NCBI GenBank assembly: GCA_016716675.1
Contig: JADJVG010000009.1
Coordinates: 62,001 to 126,000 of the forward strand
Direction of reading: 5' to 3'
Source: Hyphomicrobium sp.
Lineage (GTDB): Bacteria; Pseudomonadota; Alphaproteobacteria; Rhizobiales; Hyphomicrobiaceae
Length of the DNA: 64,000 nucleotides
Shown: positions 17,816 through 26,923 of the stretch, one piece after another
Layout: the number at the start of each line of letters is the position of its first letter
How positions within the stretch are numbered: the first letter of the stretch is position 1
Program-made: the position numbers and the translations under genes
Notes under the pieces: model-generated
What the model saw: the letters and a program-made list of their open reading frames with translations, nothing else
Databases searched by the model: none
What the model was told of the DNA's origin: nothing

Positions 17816-19719
17816 CCTTGAGCGTGCCAGAGAGCGTGCGCAACTGGATGGGCGGCAGCATTCAGCGCAAACTCGCGGTTGTGCTCGCGGTTGGCCTTGC
17901 TATCGCATCGCTCGGCTTCCTCATGTTGATCGTCGCCTCCTACCGTGATCGCGTGCTGGAGGAGCGCAGCATGGCCTCCCTCGAGATCAACCGGCTGCTG
18001 CAGGTGGCACTCGAGAATGCCATGCTGAACCGCGACATCCCGGGCCTGGCCGGTATCGTCGAGCGGCTCGGACGACAAGACAAAATTGCCGGTGTGATGA
18101 TCCTGGCGCCGGGCGGCGAGGTTCGCTTTTCGTCGCAAGCCGGAATGGTCGGTCAGCGTTTCGATATGGCGCGCGGAGAGCTGTGCCCCGGCTGTGGGCT
18201 GCCGCTCGTACCCACCGAGCCCAAGACTGCTTTCTTGACCGATCCTAAGCGCGGCGAAGTTCTGCGCTCAATCAATCCCGTGCACAACCGCGAGCCGTGC
18301 GTGCAATGCCATGGCGCAATTTCCGCCCACCCCGTCAATGGCATACTGGTGGTCGATTACGACGCCCGCCAGATTTCGCACGATACGATGGTCGCCGCGC
18401 TGACGCTCGGCGCTGCCGGTCTAAGCGTGCTCTTTGCGGTCATCGGCGGCGTCGGTTGGATGCTCAATCGTGTGGTCATTGCGCCCGTGGCGCGGTTGAG
18501 CGCGGCGAGTGGCGCCATCACCCAAGGCCGCCTCGGTGAGCGCGTCACGCCGGTTGGACACGACGAGATTGCGGCGCTTGGCGCGTCGTTCAACGCCATG
18601 GCAAGCCGCATAGAACACTCGATGCACGATGTTGAATCCCGCGAGCGCTATCTGCAAGCGGTGCTCGACGCCATGCCTGACGGTGTTCGCGTTATCGACG
18701 AAAGCTACCGTGTGGTGAATGCGAATAGCGAATTCGCAGCCCAGCACGGCAGAGCCATCTCGGAGGTCGTTGGGCGGACCTGCTATCAGACGAGCCACGC
18801 ACGCAACGAGCCATGCCCGGCGACGCTGGTGACGTGTCCGCTCGACGTCTTGTCCAAGAGTGCCGGACCACTGATCTGCCGGCATCGCCATGTTCGTGCC
18901 GACGGCCGCGAAATCCAGATGGAAGTTTCGGCGGCAGCGCTCGACATAGAGGTCGAACCCGGCAAACGCCGACACCTCATTGTTGAAGTCTGCCGGGACC
19001 TCAGCAAGGATCTCAAGGTTTCGCAGGAGCAGCGCTTATCCGAGATTGGATTCCTAGCCGCCGGCGTCGCACACGAGATTTGCAACCCGCTGGCCTCGAT
19101 CCAGCTCGGCCTCGCCTCGCTTAACCGCGCAGCCTCCAGCGGTAGCCCCGAACAGGCGGCCGATTATATCCGCGTCATCGAGGGCGAAATCGGTCGCTGC
19201 ATCGCCATTACTTCACGCTTGTTGAAGCTGTCTGCCAGCCCGGGCGAGCGGCGCGAGCTTGTCGTTCTCGGTGAAATCGTCACCGATGTGCTTTCCCTGC
19301 TCAATGCCGAGGTGCTGAAATCCGGCGTCGCGTTCGTCAACAATATGCCGCCGGACCTGAGGGTTATCGCATCCGATGGCGAGATGCGCATGTTGGTGCT
19401 CAATCTGGCGCAGAACGCGCTGCACGCCATGCCAAACGGCGGTCATTTGACGATCACCGGGCGGCGCAGCGGGAACCAGATCATCATGACGTTCGCTGAT
19501 ACCGGTGTCGGCATCGCGCCGGAAAATCTCGCCAGGGTCTTCGATCCGTTCTGGAGCCGGCGCGCGGACGGCGTGCAGGGCACCGGTCTCGGTCTGTCAA
19601 TTTGCCGCGAGATTCTTAAGAGTTCGGGCGGGCAGATCAGCGTGACCAGTGAGCTTGGCAAAGGTACGATCTTTGAAGTGACGTTGCCAGCCGCCGATCG
19701 GGAGGAGCAGAGCCAATGA
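17812..19719 (+). CDS. Membrane histidine kinase with periplasmic CXXCH heme motif and Cys-rich PAS domain
   Basis: The 635-residue kinase has a first membrane span at ~20-43 and a periplasmic domain (~44-190) with a CPGC pair at 125-128 and a heme-type CVQCH at 163-167. The second span is at ~193-217, HAMP at ~218-270 and PAS at ~278-395. The PAS domain carries C324, C335, C342 and C356 in the order CY...H....PC......C. HisKA has phospho-acceptor H421 in 'AHEICNPL', and the HATPase_c domain ends near 630 ('DTGVGIAPENL', 'GTGLGLSIC'). The CXXCH suggests redox- or ligand-sensing through a covalent heme in the periplasm. It overlaps the response regulator by ATGA and should phosphorylate it. 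Confidence 0.9.
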   Translation: MTLSVPESVRNWMGGSIQRKLAVVLAVGLAIASLGFLMLIVASYRDRVLEERSMASLEINRLLQVALENAMLNRDIPGLAGIVERLGRQDKIAGVMILAPGGEVRFSSQAGMVGQRFDMARGELCPGCGLPLVPTEPKTAFLTDPKRGEVLRSINPVHNREPCVQCHGAISAHPVNGILVVDYDARQISHDTMVAALTLGAAGLSVLFAVIGGVGWMLNRVVIAPVARLSAASGAITQGRLGERVTPVGHDEIAALGASFNAMASRIEHSMHDVESRERYLQAVLDAMPDGVRVIDESYRVVNANSEFAAQHGRAISEVVGRTCYQTSHARNEPCPATLVTCPLDVLSKSAGPLICRHRHVRADGREIQMEVSAAALDIEVEPGKRRHLIVEVCRDLSKDLKVSQEQRLSEIGFLAAGVAHEICNPLASIQLGLASLNRAASSGSPEQAADYIRVIEGEIGRCIAITSRLLKLSASPGERRELVVLGEIVTDVLSLLNAEVLKSGVAFVNNMPPDLRVIASDGEMRMLVLNLAQNALHAMPNGGHLTITGRRSGNQIIMTFADTGVGIAPENLARVFDPFWSRRADGVQGTGLGLSICREILKSSGGQISVTSELGKGTIFEVTLPAADREEQSQ

Positions 19720-21074
19720 CGCTCCCGCGAAACGCCAAGCACGTCCTGATCATCGAGGACGATCGTACCTTAAATCGCCTGCTCGTCGATCAGTTGAAGT
19801 CGATGGGGCATTCGCCGGTTGGCGTGTATTCGTGGGCAGAAGCGCAAGGCGCACTCGTCAAGCGCCATCCGGTACTTGCCATCCTCGATATCAAACTGCC
19901 GGACGCAGACGGCATCGCCTGCCTCGCGGAGCTGTCGCAGGAATGTCCGGTGATCGTGCTGACGGCCTACGGCAGTATCAAGCATGCCGTGGAAGCGATG
20001 CGGGCCGGCGCTCTTGAATATCTTATCAAGCCGGTCAACCCGTCCGAGCTGGAACTCGCAGTCAATCGCGCCTTGGAGACGACTTCGCTGAAGCGCAGCT
20101 ATGAGTATCTGCGCGACCAGCTCAATCCGTCGATCAGCACGATCATGTTCGGGCAGAGTCCGGCGTTCAAGGATATGGTTAGGATGATCGAACTGGTGTC
20201 GCCGAGCGACTCCACGGTCCTGATCCAAGGGGAGAGCGGTGTCGGCAAAGAGCTCGTCGCCAAGTCGATCCATCAGCTCTCGCTGCGTGCGCGCAATAAC
20301 TTCGTGCCGGTCGATGCCACCACGCTGCAGGAGACGCTGTTCGAGTCCGAGCTGTTCGGCCACGAGAAGGGCGCTTTTACCGGCGCGGACCGGCGAAAGC
20401 AGGGATTGATCGAGGTTGCAGAAGGCGGGACGTTGTTTCTCGACGAGATCGGCGAGCTACACCTCAACATGCAAGGCAAGCTCTTGCGCGTGCTGGAGAC
20501 GGGTGAGTATCGCCGCGTCGGCGGCACTCAGAGCCTGATGTGCGATATTCGTTTTGTCGCCGCCACAAATCGTGATCTGCGCACATTCGTTGCCGCCGGC
20601 AAATTTCGCCAGGACCTTTACTACCGGCTTGCGGCTGTGGTCATTCACGTTCCTCCCTTGCGGGAGCGCCGCGAAGACATCGGCCTTTTAGCCAAGAGTT
20701 TCCTGGAACATCGCTCGTTTCAGCGTGAAAAGCAGAAACGTATTTCGCGCGAAGCCATCGATATTCTCACCGCCTATAACTGGCCCGGAAACGTGCGCGA
20801 GCTGCGCAACGTGATGGAACGCGCGGTTCTGGTTTCCGGCGATAATGCCATGATCCAAGCGCCCGACCTGGGCCTGCCGCTGCCCGAGGGCAGAAGCGCG
20901 CTACAGACGGAACTGCGCTTCGAGCATGAGCCGACGTTGGAAGAGATCAAGCACAGCTATCTCGCCCGCCTCGTGCTAACGCATCACGGCCATCGCGCCC
21001 GCATTGCCGAAATCCTGGGCATCAGCGAGCGCAATACCTATCGGCTGCTGAAGAAGTATGGCCTCGACGAATGA
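19716..21074 (+). CDS. Sigma-54-dependent NtrC-family response regulator
   Basis: The 452-residue protein has a receiver domain (residues 1-125, phospho-acceptor D58 in 'LDIKLPDADG'), an AAA+ domain (~143-375) with Walker A GESGVGKE (172-179) and the sigma-54 contact loop GAFTGA (219-224), and a C-terminal Fis-type helix-turn-helix ('HHGHRARIAEILGISERNTY'). Activators of this type bind enhancer sites and remodel RpoN-holoenzyme at -24/-12 promoters. It is the last gene of the run that starts behind the sigma-54 promoter at 9665, so positive autoregulation with its coupled heme kinase is the simplest reading. Confidence 0.95.
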   Translation: MTLPRNAKHVLIIEDDRTLNRLLVDQLKSMGHSPVGVYSWAEAQGALVKRHPVLAILDIKLPDADGIACLAELSQECPVIVLTAYGSIKHAVEAMRAGALEYLIKPVNPSELELAVNRALETTSLKRSYEYLRDQLNPSISTIMFGQSPAFKDMVRMIELVSPSDSTVLIQGESGVGKELVAKSIHQLSLRARNNFVPVDATTLQETLFESELFGHEKGAFTGADRRKQGLIEVAEGGTLFLDEIGELHLNMQGKLLRVLETGEYRRVGGTQSLMCDIRFVAATNRDLRTFVAAGKFRQDLYYRLAAVVIHVPPLRERREDIGLLAKSFLEHRSFQREKQKRISREAIDILTAYNWPGNVRELRNVMERAVLVSGDNAMIQAPDLGLPLPEGRSALQTELRFEHEPTLEEIKHSYLARLVLTHHGHRARIAEILGISERNTYRLLKKYGLDE

Positions 21075-21250
21075 GCGCGGGCTCGTTTGGTACGCCGTTT
21101 TGCCGTTAACCCTTGCCAGCATTTATCGGGTGTCCGAAGCAGAGGATGTGCTGCGGGGCTCGGGCCGAGCCTAAACGGTCCGACACGACAAGGGCTTAAA
21201 GGGGCGAAGTATTGCGGCGATATAGTTATGATTGATAACGGTTTCTAAGG

Positions 21251-21754
21251 ATGCTGGTGGACCATGCAACCGGGCCTGCCTTGCTCGATTTTGCATTTCG
21301 TGGCATCGTTCTGCGCATGATGAGGCGTCTATTTCTGCGCTGCTTTGCTGTGCTCGGCATGATTTCCATGCTCGGGTCGCTTGTCGTTGTGCCGATTGTA
21401 TCGCACAGCGCCGTCGCGAAAGCTGGCGTCGTGAACGCTGCACCGTCGTCGGCTATGGGCATGGCCGCTATGAGCGACATGCCCTGCCACAAGGCTACCT
21501 ACAAGGCTACCAAGTCCGACAGCTCGACCAACTCCAGCAACGCCGCCAAACCTGACCAGCCCTGCCCAGATTGTCCGCAGAATACCTGTCCGGACATGGC
21601 AAGCTGTCTCGTGAAATGTTTCCAGGCGACGCCTTTGGTCATGACCGAAGGGGTAGCGCTGCAAACACTTGAAACGCCGCGCGTTGCGCCGGCGCCGTCG
21701 CAAGTGACGGCCGGCTCCCTCATCCCACCACTACTGAGACCTCCCAGCGTCTGA
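21251..21754 (+). CDS. Cys/Met-rich exported small protein upstream of Cu/Ag efflux genes
   Basis: The frame runs from ATG 21251 (167 residues), with a second possible start at 21317 (MMRRLF...), which begins directly with a signal-type hydrophobic segment ('FAVLGMISMLGSLVVVPIV'). The mature part has 'AMGMAAMSDMPCH', then 'CPDCPQNTCPDMASC' and 'KCFQATP', a dense set of Cys, Met and His typical of soft-metal-binding proteins. The tail is Pro-rich. The following genes encode a YtkA-like protein and CusBA-type efflux, so periplasmic copper or silver binding is a reasonable inference. I do not recognise a named family. Confidence 0.65.
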   Translation: MLVDHATGPALLDFAFRGIVLRMMRRLFLRCFAVLGMISMLGSLVVVPIVSHSAVAKAGVVNAAPSSAMGMAAMSDMPCHKATYKATKSDSSTNSSNAAKPDQPCPDCPQNTCPDMASCLVKCFQATPLVMTEGVALQTLETPRVAPAPSQVTAGSLIPPLLRPPSV

Positions 21755-21859
21755 ACCGCGCCCAACAGGCGTGACGTACCGCTGCGGCTGCTGCCGTCGC
21801 GTGCGCATGCGCGGGCCATGTGGCCTGTGCGCCGTTTAAGACAAATGGAGATTTCGAAA

Positions 21860-22255
21860 ATGCAAGCCAAACTCTTGCGCAGGGTTGCGTTAAGCGCCGT
21901 GCTGCTCGCCGCCATGGCAACGTCAGCCTTGGCTGACATCAAGGACTACGAATTTCAATTGGTCACCAAGGAGGTCAAGCACGGCGCGGCGACGGTTGCC
22001 GTCAAGCTAGTCCATAAGCCGTCGGGGCGCGCCATTCCCGATGCGGTGATCTTCGCCAGGCGGATGGACATGGGCCCGGATAAAATGGAAGCGATGGTCG
22101 CGCCGCTCGATCCGCTGCCGTCGGAGGAGCCTGGCGTCTATCTGTTCAAGACCGAACTCATCATGGCCGGAAATTGGGCGTTGTCGCTCGGCGCGAAAGT
22201 GCAAGGCGAAGAGGGGACGGTTGAGTCAAAGCTCATAGTCAAAGCCACGCCATGA
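21860..22255 (+). CDS. YtkA/FixH-like periplasmic protein
   Basis: The start at 21860 is chosen for the GGAG nine bases upstream. A clean signal peptide is followed by a mature domain of ~110 residues beginning 'DIKDYEFQLVTKEVKHG'. The pattern of a beta-sandwich with 'GRAIPDAVIFARRMDMGPDKM', 'PGVYLFKTELIMAGNW' and 'VESKLIVKA' matches the YtkA-like family, small exported proteins often found beside copper-efflux and copper-oxidase maturation genes. The Met residues in 'RRMDMGPDKMEAM' could take part in Cu binding. It overlaps cusB by ATGA, so it belongs to the same transcript. Confidence 0.8.
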   Translation: MQAKLLRRVALSAVLLAAMATSALADIKDYEFQLVTKEVKHGAATVAVKLVHKPSGRAIPDAVIFARRMDMGPDKMEAMVAPLDPLPSEEPGVYLFKTELIMAGNWALSLGAKVQGEEGTVESKLIVKATP

Positions 22256-23700
22256 ACCCACGTGTCAAAGGACTTTTGACGGTCACCGCCGTCGTCGGTG
22301 CGGCGTGCGCGGGGCTTTGGGTCGGTCAGAGCGGATTGGTGCGCTTGCCGGCCCCCTTCGGTGCGATCACCAGCGATGCAGCATCGCCGGAGGGCTTCGG
22401 CCCGGTCATCTATTACCGCGATCCGGGCGGCAAGCCGCTTTATTCCCTGACGCCCAAGACCAACAGCGCGGGCCAGCCTTATGTTGCCGTTCTGGCCAGC
22501 ACTGACACGCATTTCGAACCGATCGAAAAGCCGGTTGTTGCGAACGCCGGTGCAAACTCAGGTGAGCGTAAAATCAAATACTATCGCAACCCGATGGGTC
22601 TGCCCGATACCTCGCCGACGCCCAAGAAAGACTCGATGGGGATGGATTACATTCCCGTCTATGAGGGCGAAGAGTCTGACGATGGGTCGGTCAAGATTTC
22701 ACTCAGCAAGATTCAGCGAACTGGGGTCGATACGGTCGCCGTTAGCCGGCGGCCGATCGTCCGCAATATCAAAGTGCCGGGCATCGTCGCGATCGACGAG
22801 CGGCGGATCGCGGTGGTTGCGCCGCGGCTCGACGGTTTCATTGAAAACGTTGCTTCCGTCACCACCGGTACGCTCGTCAAGCAGGGTGCGCCGCTGGTGA
22901 CGGTGTTCAGCCAGGAACTGCTCAATCAGGCCGCGCGGTTCATGATCGAGCAGTATCCCGGGCAAAAGAGCGTCACAGGCGCGGGTGAGAATGGCGCCGG
23001 TCTGGTCGGAGCCCGCAGACGATTGCTGAACATGGGCGTTCCCGAGGAGTACATCACACGGATCGAACGCGATCGACTGGTGCCGAACGAATTCGTCATC
23101 CGCGCGCCGAGCAACGCCGTGGTGCTGGAGCGCAATGTCGTCGAGGGGCAGGCGATCACGTCCGGCCAGGTTCTCTTTCGTCTCGCCGATTTGTCGACGG
23201 TCTGGATATTGGCCGACGTTCCGGAAGGCGATATTGGCGCACTGCAACTCAATCAAGAGGTGAAGGTGACAACCCGCGCCCATCCAGGCCGCGTGTTCAA
23301 GGGCAAACTTTTGGTCATCTATCCGGTGCTCATGAAGGAGACGCGGACGGCACGCGTTCGCATCGAACTCGCCAATGCCGACTTGGCGTTGATGCCGGAT
23401 ATGTACGCCGACGTGGAAATTGCAACCGGCTCCAAAGACGATGTGTTGGCGGTTCCGGCAAGCGCGGTGATCGACAGCGGCGCACGTCAGGTGGTGCTTC
23501 TGGATAAGGGCGACGGCCGCTTCGAGCCGCGTGACGTTAAGCTCGGCCGCAAAGGAGATGGTTTCTACGAAATTCTCTCCGGCGTTTCCGAGAACGCCGA
23601 AGTCGTTGTCGATGGCAACTTCCTGATCGATTCCGAAAGCAATCTTCAAGCTGCCCTGAAAGGGTTCTCGGCGGTCCCGTCCAGCGAGGTGGCGCCATGA
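22252..23700 (+). CDS. cusB: CusB-like periplasmic adaptor of heavy-metal RND efflux pump
   Basis: The 482-residue protein has an N-terminal signal anchor. Two heavy-metal-binding motifs follow: 'YYRDPGGKPLYSLTPKTNS' and the fully conserved version 'YYRNPMGLPDTSPTPKKDS' with 'MGMDYIPVYEG'. The adaptor body contains barrel-sandwich halves ('GFIENVASVTTGTLVKQGAP' and 'VIRAPSNAVVLERNV') and a membrane-proximal domain with 'VVDGNFLIDSESNL'. This is the CusB/SilB type and would hand metal to CusA. It overlaps cusA by ATGA. No CusC-like outer-membrane gene is next to it. Confidence 0.9.
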   Translation: MNPRVKGLLTVTAVVGAACAGLWVGQSGLVRLPAPFGAITSDAASPEGFGPVIYYRDPGGKPLYSLTPKTNSAGQPYVAVLASTDTHFEPIEKPVVANAGANSGERKIKYYRNPMGLPDTSPTPKKDSMGMDYIPVYEGEESDDGSVKISLSKIQRTGVDTVAVSRRPIVRNIKVPGIVAIDERRIAVVAPRLDGFIENVASVTTGTLVKQGAPLVTVFSQELLNQAARFMIEQYPGQKSVTGAGENGAGLVGARRRLLNMGVPEEYITRIERDRLVPNEFVIRAPSNAVVLERNVVEGQAITSGQVLFRLADLSTVWILADVPEGDIGALQLNQEVKVTTRAHPGRVFKGKLLVIYPVLMKETRTARVRIELANADLALMPDMYADVEIATGSKDDVLAVPASAVIDSGARQVVLLDKGDGRFEPRDVKLGRKGDGFYEILSGVSENAEVVVDGNFLIDSESNLQAALKGFSAVPSSEVAP

Positions 23701-26700
23701 TTGCCCGGCTCATCGCCTGGTCGGCCAAAAACTTGGTGCTGGTGTTCATCGCCACCATCTTCGCGATTGTTGCGGGGGTGTGGGCCGTTCGCACAATGCC
23801 GCTCGATGCAATCCCCGATTTGTCGGACACGCAGGTGATCGTGTTCACCGAGTATCCGGGGCAGGCGCCAGGTGGTGGAGGATCAGGTCACTTATCCGCT
23901 GACGACAGCAATGCTGACGGTGCCAAAATCGAAAGTGGTGCGCGGCTTCTCGTTCTTCGGCGTTTCGTTTGTCTACGTGATCTTCGAGGACGGCACCGAC
24001 ATCTACTGGGCGCGCTCGCGTGTCCTGGAGTTCTTGAACGCCGCTGCGAGCCGCTTGCCGGCAGGCGTAACGCCGACGCTCGGCCCCGATGCGACGGGTG
24101 TGGGCTGGGTCTATCAGTATGCGATCCTCGGCAAGAATACGTCGCTGGCCGCGCTGCGCTCGCTTCAGGATTGGGAGGTGCGCTTCGGTTTGTCGAAAGC
24201 GGAAGGCGTGGCTGAGGTGGCCAGCATCGGTGGTTTCGTCAAGCAGTATAACGTCGTCGTCGATCCAGTCCGCCTGAGGGCGCTCGGCATTTCATTGGAC
24301 AAAGTGCGAGACGCCATTCGCAACAGCAATATGGACGTTGGCGGACGCACGCTCGAACTCTCCGAGCACGAATACATGGTGCGCGGCCGCGGCTATCTCA
24401 AAGGCATCGGCGACATCAAGCGGATCGTCGTCAAGGCCGACAACGGTACGCCGGTCTTGATGAAGGATGTCGCGCGCGTTGAGCTGACGGGTGACGAACG
24501 CCGCGGCATTGCCGAACTCAACGGCGAAGGTGAAGTGGCGAGTGGCATTGTCTTACAGCGGTCCGGCGCCAACGCGCTGACCGTCATCGATAACGTCAAA
24601 GAGCGGCTGAAGGAGATCGCGCCCGCTTTGCCGGAAGGCACCGAGATCGTGCCGGTGTATGACCGTTCCGAACTCATTCACCGCGCTATTGCGACGCTGA
24701 AAACGACCTTGGTCGAGGAGAGCATCATCGTTGCGGTGGTGTGCATCGTGTTCTTGCTGCACGTGCGCAGTGCGCTGGTCGCCATTCTTATGTTGCCGGT
24801 TGGCGTTCTAATATCGTTCCTGGCCATGAAGCTGCTTGGTCATGGGGGCGAACATTATGAGCCTCGGCGGCATCGCCATCGCCATTGGTGCGATGATCGA
24901 CGCCGCCATCGTGATGATCGAAAACGCTCATAAGCATCTTGAACGAGCACCACCGGAGAAGCCGCGAACAGAGATCCTCATCGAAGCTGCTGCGGAGGTC
25001 GGACCGGCGCTGTTCTTCTCGCTGCTGATCATCACCGTGTCGTTTCTGCCGATCTTCACGCTCGAATCTCAAGAAGGCCGCCTGTTCGGACCCTTGGCCT
25101 TCACCAAAACCTTTGCAATGGCGGCGGCGGCCATTTTGTCGGTGACGCTGGTTCCGGCGCTAATGATCGTATTTGTGCGCGGCAAGATTATCCCCGAAGC
25201 TAAGAATCCGTTGAACCGGGCAATGATCGCCGTCTACCGGCCGGTGATCAGTGGCGTGCTCAAAGCCAAAACGTTGACCATCGCGCTCGCGGCACTCGTG
25301 CTGGCGGTGTCGATCTGGCCCATGACGCGCATCGGCAGCGAGTTCATGCCCAATCTCAATGAAGGCACGCTGCTGTTCATGCCGACAACCTTGCCGGGCT
25401 TATCGGTGACGAAATCTGCGGAGCTGTTGCAAACGCAGGATCGCATCATCCGCTCGTTCCCGGAGGTCGCGTCTGTCTATGGAAAGGCCGGCCGTGCGCA
25501 GACGGCGACTGACCCCGCGCCGCTTGAGATGTTCGAAACGATCGTCAACCTCAAGCTGAAGGAGGAGTGGCGTCCGGGTCTGACCATCGATGGGCTGATT
25601 CAGGAAATGGATAAGGCGCTGCAGTTTCCGGGCGTCTCGAATGCCTGGACCATGCCGATCAAGGCGCGCATCGACATGCTCTCGACGGGAATCCGCACGC
25701 CCGTCGGCGTTAAGATCATCGGCAAGGATTTGACGGCGATGGAAGCGGTGGCGCGCGAGGTGGAGACGACGCTCAAATCTGTTCCGGGCACCGCCAGTGC
25801 GTACGCTGAACGGGTGGTTGGCGGCTATTATCTCGAGATCCGGCCGAACCGCGACCGGTTGGCGCGCTATGGTCTGACGATCTCGGATGTTCAGGACGTG
25901 GTGGCTATGGCGCTCGGCGCGGAGCCGATCACGACGACAGTCGAGGGCCGTGAACGCTACACGGTTGCCATTCGCTATCCTCGCGACTTGCGCTCGGAAC
26001 CGCAGGCAATCGCCAAGGATGTTGTCGTATCGTTGCCGAATGGCGGAACGGTGCCGCTGGGAGAAGTGGCAGACGTCGCATTGACCCAGGGCGCGACCGG
26101 CATCCGAACCGAGAACGCCAAGCTCGCGACCTATGTGTTCGTCGATATTCGCGATCGCGACCTTGGCGGCTATGTCGCCGATGCCAAAAAGGCCGTGGAG
26201 GAGTCCGTGGCGCTTCCGGCCGGCACCTATCTCGTTTGGAGCGGCCAGTTTGAGTATCTAGAACGTGCCGAAGCCCGCCTGCAATTGGTGGTGCCGGTGA
26301 CGCTGATGATCATTTTTCTACTGCTGTATCTGAACTTCCGGCGCCTCACTGAAACTCTCATCGTCATGCTGTCGCTGCCGTTCGCGCTGGCTGGCGGGTT
26401 CTGGCTCGTCTGGTGGCTCGGGTTTAATATGTCAGTCGCGGTGGTCGTCGGTTTCATTGCACTCGCTGGCGTCGCGGCTGAAACCGGCGTCGTCATGCTG
26501 ATGTATCTCGATCAAGCCGTTGAGCACATTCGCGAGACGTGCCGGCAGGAGCGACGGGCCTTCACCCGCGCCGATCTTCACAAAGCCATTATGATCGGCG
26601 CCGTTGAGCGGGTACGACCGAAGATGATGACCGTTGTTGCCATCATGGCGGGGCTATTACCCATTTTGTGGAACACCGGAACAGGATCGGAAGTTATGCA

Positions 26701-26848
26701 GCGGATCGCGGTGCCGATGATTGGCGGCATGGTGTCTTCGACACTTTTGACGTTGATCGTCATCCCGGCCATCTATGGCTTGGTGTATGGGTGGCGCGTC
26801 GCCGACAAAGGTCATCAACCATCGGAAGACACGAAAGCCGCTGTGTAA
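23697..26848 (+). CDS. cusA: CusA-like Cu(I)/Ag(I) RND efflux transporter (two frameshifts)
   Basis: Three overlapping frames together give one ~1050-residue HME-RND pump. Part one runs to 'EYPGQAP' (~23868), part two from 'VVEDQVTYPL' to 'AMKLLG' (~24838), and part three from 'MGANIMSLGG' to 26848. The fourth membrane helix reads GAMIDAAIVMIENAHK, the signature of monovalent-metal CusA pumps rather than the zinc-type CzcA. The periplasmic part has 'FMPTTLPGLSV', also CusA-like. Each break needs a two-base loss or one-base gain. Both flanks are well conserved, so I treat the gene as intact in the organism. Confidence 0.88.
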
Positions 26849-26883
26849 ACGCGTTTGTTCTAAGCGTCGCGGATGAGATTGAT

Positions 26884-26923
26884 GCTAAGAGCCATGGTCT
26901 TCGATTAGAACGTGGCTCTTAGC
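26884..26923. terminator. Inverted repeat between convergent cusA and sensor kinase genes
   Basis: GCTAAGAGCCA (26884-26894) and TGGCTCTTAGC (26913-26923) are perfect 11-base complements around an 18-base loop. The right arm covers the last codons of the minus-strand kinase gene. The position between two convergent genes suggests a shared terminator, although neither side has a strong T-run. Confidence 0.55.

Noticed and set aside
26884..26923. Inverted repeat as an insertion-element terminal repeat
   Set aside because: It lies between convergent genes with no transposase and no target duplication. A terminator is simpler.
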